Assembly: GCA_947374535.1 (NCBI GenBank)
Contig: CANCCJ010000025.1
Span: 1-30,428 of the forward strand
Length of the DNA: 30,428 nt
Reading direction: 5' to 3'
DNA from: Comamonadaceae bacterium
GTDB taxonomy: Bacteria; Pseudomonadota; Gammaproteobacteria; Burkholderiales; Burkholderiaceae
In this document: in pieces, positions 25,101 to 30,428 of the stretch
How the letters are laid out: every line of letters starts with the position of its first letter
Numbering within the stretch: position 1 is the stretch's first letter
Position numbers and translations under genes: made by a program
Notes under the pieces: generated by a model
Database searches by the model: none
Told to the model about the DNA's origin: nothing
Seen by the model: the letters and a program-made list of their open reading frames with translations, nothing else

Positions 25101-26179
25101 AGCTGCTCCACTTTGCTGCGCCAGCTGTAACGCTTGACGCGTGCGGTGCCTGCATCAATCACATAGCGAATGCCGGGCACGGTCAGCGAGGTTTCGGCCA
25201 CGTTGGTGGCCAACACAATGCGGCGGCCCCCGCGTGTGTCAAACACACGGTCTTGCTCGGTGCTGGAGAGGCGGGCAAACAGGGGCAACACTTCCGCGCT
25301 GCGCATGACGGGGCTGTGGCTCAGGTGCGCACGCAGGTGGTCGGCGGCTTCACGAATTTCTCGCTCACCGGGCAAGAACACCAAAATGTCGCCCTGCTGC
25401 GAGGGGTTGCTCCACAGCTCGTCCACGCCGTCGGCGATGGCGTTGTTCAAGTCGTAATCGCGCTTTTCTTCAAACGGGCGGTAGCGCATCTCCACCGGGA
25501 AGGTGCGGCCCGACACCATCAGCACCGGCGCTGGCCCCTTGGCGGATGCAAAGTGCTGCGCAATTCGGTCTGCGTCAATCGTGGCCGAGGTGACGATGAT
25601 TTTGAGGTCCGGCCTGCGCGGCAAAATTTCGCGCAGGTAGCCCAACAGAAAGTCGATGTTCAGGCTGCGCTCGTGGGCCTCGTCAATGATGATGGTGTCG
25701 TAGGCTTTGAGGAGCGGATCGTTTTGCGTCTCGGCCAGCAAGATGCCGTCGGTCATCAGTTTGACGGATGCGTCTTTGCTCAAACGGTCTTGAAAGCGCA
25801 CCTTGAAACCCACCACTTCGCCCAGCGGAGTTTTGAGTTCTTCCGCAATGCGCTTGGCTACTGAGCTGGCGGCAATGCGACGCGGCTGCGTGTGACCAAT
25901 GATTTGTTTGCGTTGACCAGGCTTGGGGTTTGGCCCCAACTCACGCCCTTGCCCGCGCCCATCATCGGAGCTTGGTCGCTGGCCGCGACCAAGGGCCAAC
26001 GCCATTTTGGGCAGCTGCGTGGTTTTGCCCGAGCCAGTTTCGCCACACACGATGATGACTTGGTGCGCCTGCATGGCGGCCATGATTTCCTCGCGCCTCG
26101 CCGAGACGGGCAACGATTCTGGAAATTCAATCTGGAGGGGAACGGGCGTAGACAAAACAGGGACTAACTTGATAGACAA
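22145..26179 (-). CDS. hrpA: ATP-dependent RNA helicase HrpA
   Basis: A 1,344-residue DEAH-box helicase of HrpA length. Walker A is GETGSGKT (residues 46-53), the DEAH box 166-169 in IIIDEAHERS, and TSATID is motif III; the second RecA domain carries GRCGRV. The helicase-associated, OB and long DUF3418 C-terminal regions follow. HrpA acts on RNA, with reported roles in mRNA processing and rescue of stalled ribosomes. Two insertions are unusual: residues about 64-91 (charged, Gly/Pro-rich, after Walker A) and about 1000-1055 (Ser/Ala/Gly-rich), the latter carrying a near-perfect inverted repeat in DNA. The TTG at 26179 lacks a convincing ribosome site, so the start is uncertain. It is divergent from argA, 69 bp away. 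Confidence 0.92.
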   Translation of the reverse strand: MSIKLVPVLSTPVPLQIEFPESLPVSARREEIMAAMQAHQVIIVCGETGSGKTTQLPKMALALGRGQRPSSDDGRGQGRELGPNPKPGQRKQIIGHTQPRRIAASSVAKRIAEELKTPLGEVVGFKVRFQDRLSKDASVKLMTDGILLAETQNDPLLKAYDTIIIDEAHERSLNIDFLLGYLREILPRRPDLKIIVTSATIDADRIAQHFASAKGPAPVLMVSGRTFPVEMRYRPFEEKRDYDLNNAIADGVDELWSNPSQQGDILVFLPGEREIREAADHLRAHLSHSPVMRSAEVLPLFARLSSTEQDRVFDTRGGRRIVLATNVAETSLTVPGIRYVIDAGTARVKRYSWRSKVEQLMVEPISQAAANQRAGRCGRVANGICIRLYDEVDFNGRTKFTDPEILRSSLAGVILRMKSLHLGNVEQFPFLEAPRPKAIADGYQLLSELGAVDDDNELTPMGRELSRLPLDPRVGRMILEARERNALDEVLIIASALSVQDVRDRPMEAQAAADQAHAKFDDDRSEFSGYLNLWKWLENSRGGKNNEHKLSNRQYESLLRQNFINVRRVREWRDTHTQLLTVVTEHKWRLNTLPASYEQLHLSMLAGLLGNVGCKLEDDEAFLGARGIKFYRHPGAHLRKKPGRWIVVAELVETTRLFGRGIAAMEPQWLEQVGGHLLKKQLLDPHWEKKAGEVKALERATLYGLVVYNGRRVSYSKVDMVGAREIFIREALVAGELDTKLPFLAANQKLIAQVEELEHKSRRQDVLVDDALIYAFYDQQLPADVCGLVTLESWYREEVKRQPKLLCLSREELMRHQAAGITTQAFPKTLRMGGVDCPADYLHEPGDAKDGLTVSVPLFVLNQVSEERAEWLVPGMLNQKIHALIKTLHQRPRSRLVPLPESAARLTEALSVDTVFGAGPLVDALLKLVRDATQVDVKRADFKLDMLPPHLFMNFRVVDEHGRQLGHGRNLGALKAELGSQARGAFQALAALKGVGTLSSSGAGLGVDDAGVLSDAGQRASHASQKSLPAAPHRSTPSGGAASVAGSAVSSPAEQRYTRWTFGELPELMEITKGKQTLIGFPALVDVGDAVCIEVFDEPEVAATKHRAGLRRLFAIQIKDALKYLEKNLPDLQKMSVAYMMVGKSPDGSGGGTAEELKQQILDVALDRAFLLDPLPTSEADFKRRLEEGRGRLTLIANEIARLASTVLTEFAAASRKVKDTKISPDSVADAAQQLQRLVGKRFIADTPYTQLQHFARYLKAVVLRLDKLRADPARDATKLAELKPLDQKYWRLVAERKGVTDARMQEFRWLVEELRVSFFAQELRTPQPVSVKRLDKAWQQLSY
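23074..23143. repeat. Inverted repeat inside hrpA
   Basis: The arms TTGAGCGATGCGGGGCAGC (23074-23092) and GCTGCCCCGCATCACTCAA (23125-23143) are reverse complements at 18 of 19 positions, around a 32-base spacer. It lies in frame within the low-complexity insertion of HrpA (residues about 1013-1036). It could be a captured palindromic repeat element or a remnant of a small mobile element. Confidence 0.75.
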
Positions 26180-26248
26180 TCCGCAATTATCCCAGCCCGG
26201 CCTTGCTCAAGGTCGCCCACCCCATTTACACGCCACCCAGCCGCTCAT

Positions 26249-27595
26249 ATGTCCGCCGTTTTTGACTTCACTTTTGTGCCGTGGTTCCGTTCGGTCGCGC
26301 CCTACATCCACATGCATCGCGGCAAAACCTTTGTCGTCGGCATCGCGGGCGAAGCCATCGAAGCAGGCAAGCTGCCCAACTTGGCGCAAGACTTGGCGCT
26401 GATCCAAAGCATGGGCGTGCGCATTGTGTTGGTCCACGGCTTTCGCCCACAGGTGAACGAACAGCTCGCGGCCAAGGGCCATGTGTCCAAGTACTCGCAC
26501 GGCATGCGCATCACCGACAGCGTGTCACTCGACTGCGCACAAGAGGCCGCTGGCCAGCTGCGCTACGAAATTGAAGCCGCCTTTAGCCAAGCCCTGCCCA
26601 ACACGCCCATGGCGGGCGCCACCGTTCGCGTCATTTCGGGCAACTTCATCACCGCCCGCCCCGTGGGCATCTTGGACGGGGTGGACTTTCAACACTCAGG
26701 CCTCGTGCGCAAAGTCGATGTGGCAGGCATCACACAAACACTCAGCGCGGGCTCGATGGTGTTGCTCTCACCCTTTGGCTTCTCGCCCACGGGCGAAGCG
26801 TTCAATTTGACGATGGAAGAAGTGGCCACCTCGGTCGCCACAGCGCTGCAAGCCGATAAGCTGATTTTTGTCACAGAGACGCCGGGTATTCGCATCCACC
26901 CCTCTGAGCCTGAAGGCGAGGACAACCCCATCGACACCGAGCTGCCCTTGGACGCGGCCAAAAAACTGCTGGCCACCCTGCCCGCCACCACCGACCCATC
27001 CGACATCGCTTTCTATTTGCAGCATTGCGTGAAAGCCTGCGAGACAGGCGTGGAGCGCAGCCACATCTTGCCGTTTGCGGTGGATGGCTCGCTGTTGCTG
27101 GAGGTCTACATGCACGACGGCATCGGCACCATGGTGGTGGACGAAAAGCTGGAAAGCTTGCGCGAAGCCACGCACGAAGACGTGGGCGGCATCTTGCAAC
27201 TGATTGAGCCGTTTGAGAAAGACGGCACGCTGGTCAAGCGTGACCGCAACGAGATTGAGCGCGATGTGGGCCAATACACCGTCGTCGAACATGACGGCGT
27301 GATCTTTGCCTGCGCCGCGCTGTACCCTTACCCCGAAGCCAAAACCGCTGAGATGGCGGCCCTCACCGTGTCACCGCAGTCGCAAGGTCAAGGCGATGGT
27401 GAAAAGGTGTTAAAGCGCATCGAACAGCGCGCGCGCAACAAAGGCCTCAAGAGCATTTTTGTGCTGACCACACGCACCAAGCATTGGTTCTTGAAGCGCG
27501 GCTTTGTGCAGGTCGATCCCGACTGGCTGCCAGAAGCCCGCAAACGCAAATACAACTGGGACCGTAAGAGCTTGGTTCTGGTGAAGAATTTATAA
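26249..27595 (+). CDS. argA: N-acetylglutamate synthase (ArgA type)
   Basis: A 448-residue protein with an N-terminal amino-acid-kinase-fold domain (about 15-275, VRIVLVHGFRPQVNEQL) and a C-terminal GNAT acetyltransferase domain (about 300-445). The acetyl-CoA loop region reads SPQSQGQGDGEKVL, and VLTTRTKHWFLKRGF is the typical C-terminal ArgA stretch. It makes N-acetylglutamate from glutamate and acetyl-CoA, the first step of arginine synthesis, and the kinase-fold domain usually binds arginine as feedback inhibitor. The ATG at 26249 fits the family length, though the upstream ribosome site is weak. The stop lies next to, and on the opposite strand from, the dsbB stop. Confidence 0.93.
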   Translation: MSAVFDFTFVPWFRSVAPYIHMHRGKTFVVGIAGEAIEAGKLPNLAQDLALIQSMGVRIVLVHGFRPQVNEQLAAKGHVSKYSHGMRITDSVSLDCAQEAAGQLRYEIEAAFSQALPNTPMAGATVRVISGNFITARPVGILDGVDFQHSGLVRKVDVAGITQTLSAGSMVLLSPFGFSPTGEAFNLTMEEVATSVATALQADKLIFVTETPGIRIHPSEPEGEDNPIDTELPLDAAKKLLATLPATTDPSDIAFYLQHCVKACETGVERSHILPFAVDGSLLLEVYMHDGIGTMVVDEKLESLREATHEDVGGILQLIEPFEKDGTLVKRDRNEIERDVGQYTVVEHDGVIFACAALYPYPEAKTAEMAALTVSPQSQGQGDGEKVLKRIEQRARNKGLKSIFVLTTRTKHWFLKRGFVQVDPDWLPEARKRKYNWDRKSLVLVKNL

Positions 27596-28102
27596 ATCTT
27601 GCGCGGGGCGCAAAGCCCGAATGGTGGTGGCTAAGGCCAACAAGCACAACCCCACAAACGCCACAAACGACCAATTGGCAATCGAGCCACCCAAGAACGT
27701 CCAATCGACTTGGGTGCAGTCACCACTGCCTTTGAAAATCATGGGAATGGCGCGTTGCAGCGGGAAAGTCTCGATCATTCCGTAAAAGTCACGCCCACAC
27801 GAGGCAAACTCTGGCGGATACCACTGCAACCAGCTTTGACGCGCCGCCACATAGGCGCCGCCGCCCGCCAACAGCACCAGCCAGCTACCGGCCATCAGCG
27901 CGGTTTTTCGGCCAGGCAAAGCAGCGCCCAACAGTGCCACCAAACCCATTAACACCATCGCATAGCGCTGCACGATGCACATGGGGCACGGCACCAAGCC
28001 CACCACATGTTGCAAATACATGCCAAACGACAACAAGCCGGCGCACACCAGCAAGATAAACAGCCAAACGCGGCGGGGTTGGTCCAAAAGTTTTACAAGC
28101 AC
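27590..28102 (-). CDS. dsbB: Disulfide bond formation protein B
   Basis: A 170-residue inner-membrane protein with four membrane segments. The quinone-side pair is Cys39/Cys42 in VPCPMCIVQRY, and the periplasmic pair is Cys102 (FASCGRD) and Cys129 (GSGDCTQVDW). DsbB re-oxidises DsbA and passes electrons to quinone. The GTG at 28102 is chosen because GGAG lies six bases upstream; a TTG four codons earlier (28114) is the alternative and includes that GGAG within the coding sequence. The last 6 bp overlap argA tail to tail. Confidence 0.92.
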   Translation of the reverse strand: MLVKLLDQPRRVWLFILLVCAGLLSFGMYLQHVVGLVPCPMCIVQRYAMVLMGLVALLGAALPGRKTALMAGSWLVLLAGGGAYVAARQSWLQWYPPEFASCGRDFYGMIETFPLQRAIPMIFKGSGDCTQVDWTFLGGSIANWSFVAFVGLCLLALATTIRALRPAQDL

Positions 28103-28119
28103 ATCAGTCTCCAAGAGGG

Positions 28120-28151
28120 CTAGATTCGATTGTCGCTGTGAAACAATCTAG
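28120..28151. promoter_or_regulatory. Dyad in the dsbB / dioxygenase-rhodanese divergent region
   Basis: GATTGT (28128-28133) and ACAATC (28143-28148) form a perfect 6-bp dyad with a 9-base gap. CTAGATT (28120-28126) also pairs with AATCTAG (28145-28151). The site sits between two divergent start codons, so it could be an operator or a 5'-leader hairpin. No known regulator motif is recognised. Confidence 0.35.
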
Positions 28152-28187
28152 GTCGCTGCTGAACAGCAAAAAAACAAGAGACACGTC

Positions 28188-30371
28188 ATGAATTTACGCA
28201 CCCCACACCTCGCCGATACGCCCCGTTTACAGAATTTCGTCACCCAGATGGACGACCTGCTCAAGGGCGCCCAAGACGAGGCCACGATTTTGGCCACAGG
28301 CAAAACGCTGCTGGCTGAGTTGATTGCACAAGACGACTGGCTGACCGACGAGTACGCCCAACCCAACCCCGAGCGCTACCAGCAATACCTGCTCTACGCG
28401 GACCCCGAGGACCGTTACTCGGTGGTGAGCTTTGTGTGGGGCCCCGGCCAAGCCACGCCTATTCATGACCACACGGTGTGGGGCTTGATTGGCATGTTGC
28501 GCGGCGCCGAGCTGTGCCAGCCGTTTGCAAAAAACGCGCAAGGCCACTGGCTGGCCAGCGCCGAGCAAACCCGCCTTGAGGCGGGTCACGTGGAGGCCGT
28601 CTCGCCCACCATCGGCGATGTGCACCGCGTCTGGAACGCCTTGGCCGACCAGCCCTCCATCAGCATCCATGTGTACGGCGCCAACATTGGCAAGGTGAGC
28701 CGCCATGTGTTCCATGAAGACGGCACGGTGAAAGAATTGATCTCGGGCTACAGCAACGCCAAAGTCGACGTGCCACTTGAGTTCCCCCTCGCCGCTTATT
28801 CCCAAATCCGCGAAACCCTGTTGCAACGCCAAGAAATCGCCATCCTCGATGTGCGCGAGGAAGACCCGTTTGCCCAAGCGCATCCGCTGTTCGCCGCCAA
28901 CCTGCCACTGGGCCGCATCGAAGCCGATGCGTGGACGCGCATTCCACGCCTAGACACCTTCATCGTGGTCTACGACAACGGCGAGGGCATCGCCCTGCCC
29001 GCTGCACGCACCTTGAAACGCATGGGCTACACGAACGTGCATCTTCTGGCCGGTGGTTTGAAGGGCTGGCAAGACGCAGGCGGTGAAGTGTTCCGCGATG
29101 TCAACGTGCCCAGCAAATCATTTGGCGAGTTGGTTGAGTCCAAGCGCCACACACCATCGCTGTCAGCCCAAGAAGTCAAGGCCCTCATCGACGCACAAGC
29201 CAATGTGGTGGTGATGGACGCCCGCCGTTTTGACGAGTACCAAACCATGAGCATCCCCAGCGGCATCAGCGTGCCGGGGGCCGAGCTGGTGTTGCGTGCA
29301 CGCGCCCTCGCGCCCAATGCCACCACGCGCATCATCGTCAACTGCGCAGGTCGCACGCGCAGCATCATTGGCACGCAGTCGCTCATCAACTCAGGCATTC
29401 CCAACCCCGTGAGCGCCTTGCGCAATGGCACGATTGGCTGGACCTTGGCAGGCCAAGAACTGGTCAAAGGCGCGGACCGCCGCTTCCCCGTGGTGGACGA
29501 CGCCACCCGCCAACAAGCCGCCGCCAGTGCCATGTCGGTGGCCTACCGCGCAGGTGTGAAGCGCGTGCGCATGGACGAGTTAAAAACATGGCTGTCTGAC
29601 GACACACGTACCACCTATTTCTTTGATGTGCGCACCCCCGAAGAGTACGCAGCAGGTCATGTGGCCGGCGCACGCAGCGCGCCCGGTGGCCAACTGGTGC
29701 AAGAGACTGACCACCAAGCCGCCGTGCGCGGCGCACGTTTGGTGCTATGCGACGACGATGGCGTGCGCGCCAACATGTCAGCTTCATGGCTGGCCCAAAT
29801 GGGTTGGGAGGTCTATGTGTTGCAAGGCTTGACTGTTGAGAGCTTCAACACCACCGACACCGCGCCTTTGCGCTTGCCCGAACCCCAAGGCAACGTGTCC
29901 ACTGTGAACGCAACCCAAGTCAAAACGTGGCTGGCCGATCGCAACAGCCACACGGTGGTGCTGGACTTCAGCACCAGCGCGCAGTTCATACAGGGCCACA
30001 TCCATAACGCTTGGTGGGTGTTGCGCACCCAACTCGCCGAATCACTCAAAAAGGCGCACAAAGGCTATCGCTATGTGTTGACCTGCCAAAACGGCAGTGT
30101 CTCGCGCTTCGCGGTGCCAGAGGTACAAGCCTTGGTCAAAGCGGGTGTGGACGTGGTGTGGCTCGAAGGCGGCAATGCGGCTTGGGCCGCTGCGGGCAAC
30201 AAACTGCAAACGGGCGACCACCAAATGGCCGTCGAACGGGTGGACCGCTACCGCCGTCCTTACGAGGGCACCAACAACCCCGTGGAAGCCATGCAGGGCT
30301 ACCTCGACTGGGAGTTTGGTTTGGTTGAGCAGCTCGCCCGCGATGGCACACACCATTTCAGGGTGATTTAA
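28188..30371 (+). CDS. Cysteine-dioxygenase-type cupin fused to four rhodanese domains
   Basis: A 727-residue protein. Residues 1 to about 190 form a cysteine-dioxygenase-type cupin with likely iron ligands His93 and His95 (TPIHDHTVWG) and His146 (GDVHRVWNAL). Four rhodanese-like domains follow: about 205-305 (YDNGEGIALPA at the active-site loop, no Cys), about 325-425 (Cys386 in NCAGRTRS), about 460-550 (Cys521 in LCDDDGVRA) and about 575-675 (Cys633 in LTCQNGSVSR). The first is therefore probably catalytically dead. Dioxygenases of this group oxidise thiols such as cysteine or 3-mercaptopropionate to sulfinates, and rhodaneses move sulfane sulfur; joining them suggests a thiol or persulfide oxidation route. 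No signal peptide is seen, so it is cytoplasmic. The ATG at 28188 has a moderate AAGAGA upstream. Confidence 0.88.
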   Translation: MNLRTPHLADTPRLQNFVTQMDDLLKGAQDEATILATGKTLLAELIAQDDWLTDEYAQPNPERYQQYLLYADPEDRYSVVSFVWGPGQATPIHDHTVWGLIGMLRGAELCQPFAKNAQGHWLASAEQTRLEAGHVEAVSPTIGDVHRVWNALADQPSISIHVYGANIGKVSRHVFHEDGTVKELISGYSNAKVDVPLEFPLAAYSQIRETLLQRQEIAILDVREEDPFAQAHPLFAANLPLGRIEADAWTRIPRLDTFIVVYDNGEGIALPAARTLKRMGYTNVHLLAGGLKGWQDAGGEVFRDVNVPSKSFGELVESKRHTPSLSAQEVKALIDAQANVVVMDARRFDEYQTMSIPSGISVPGAELVLRARALAPNATTRIIVNCAGRTRSIIGTQSLINSGIPNPVSALRNGTIGWTLAGQELVKGADRRFPVVDDATRQQAAASAMSVAYRAGVKRVRMDELKTWLSDDTRTTYFFDVRTPEEYAAGHVAGARSAPGGQLVQETDHQAAVRGARLVLCDDDGVRANMSASWLAQMGWEVYVLQGLTVESFNTTDTAPLRLPEPQGNVSTVNATQVKTWLADRNSHTVVLDFSTSAQFIQGHIHNAWWVLRTQLAESLKKAHKGYRYVLTCQNGSVSRFAVPEVQALVKAGVDVVWLEGGNAAWAAAGNKLQTGDHQMAVERVDRYRRPYEGTNNPVEAMQGYLDWEFGLVEQLARDGTHHFRVI

Positions 30372-30428
30372 ATATTGCTACAGTCTTGCTTGAAGTTTTT
30401 AACCCTGATCACAGAAAAGCACATCACA

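Noticed and set aside
26180..26248. CCTTGCTCAAGG inverted repeat between hrpA and argA as an operator (ArgR-like)
   Set aside because: The arms are only five bases and it does not resemble the ARG box pattern; such short dyads are expected by chance.
1..30428. CRISPR arrays, tRNA/rRNA genes, insertion sequences, phage genes
   Set aside because: I looked for regularly spaced repeats, tRNA-like cloverleaf ends, transposase/integrase motifs and long direct repeats and saw none.

Overview
The window reads as chromosomal DNA of a betaproteobacterium, most likely order Burkholderiales and probably Comamonadaceae-like. The basis is dense, mostly short-spaced genes, GC near 58% in hand-counted samples of the core parts, and protein types and gene orders typical of that group: pepA-holC divergent from lptFG, a CysB-type regulator, a LivK-type binding protein, HrpA, ArgA and DsbB. 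No rRNA, tRNA, CRISPR array, transposase or integrase gene was seen. This placement is inference; no 16S gene is present.

Layout. Positions 1-5993 (+) hold a three-gene cluster: the C-terminal part of a DUF2126 putative amidoligase (cut by the window edge), a fused circularly permuted ATP-grasp/alpha-E protein, and a transglutaminase-like protein. This set is predicted to make or modify a peptide-like product that remains unknown. Positions 6033-7174 (+) hold a RidA-family protein overlapping a DUF1345 membrane protein. A bidirectional terminator follows, then a small unknown protein (-), an AT-rich gap, and a (-) set livK-like / holC / pepA. Divergent from pepA and only 24 bp away is lptF-lptG, the permease pair of the LPS exporter. 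It is followed by a CbiX-like chelatase, cysB, a YbdL-like aminotransferase and a secreted cyanophycinase.

Positions about 16445-22045 look different: parts are clearly AT-richer (hand counts of 35% and 45% GC in two 60-base samples against 58% in two flanking ones), and all genes look sensory. They are a LysM+FecR protein, a CHASE2 histidine kinase gene whose sensor core is deleted and whose frame is broken, and a convergent pair made of an NMT1/SsuA-like binding protein and a divergent methyl-accepting-type protein without an obvious HAMP domain. This is the least ordinary part of the window.

Positions 22145-30371 return to core character: hrpA (-) with an inverted repeat inside an in-frame low-complexity insertion, argA (+), dsbB (-) overlapping argA tail to tail, and a large fusion of a cysteine-dioxygenase-type cupin with four rhodanese domains.

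The strongest leads are the binding-protein/chemoreceptor pair, the decayed CHASE2 kinase, the dioxygenase-rhodanese fusion, the ATP-grasp/alpha-E/transglutaminase/DUF2126 cluster, and the palindrome inside hrpA.
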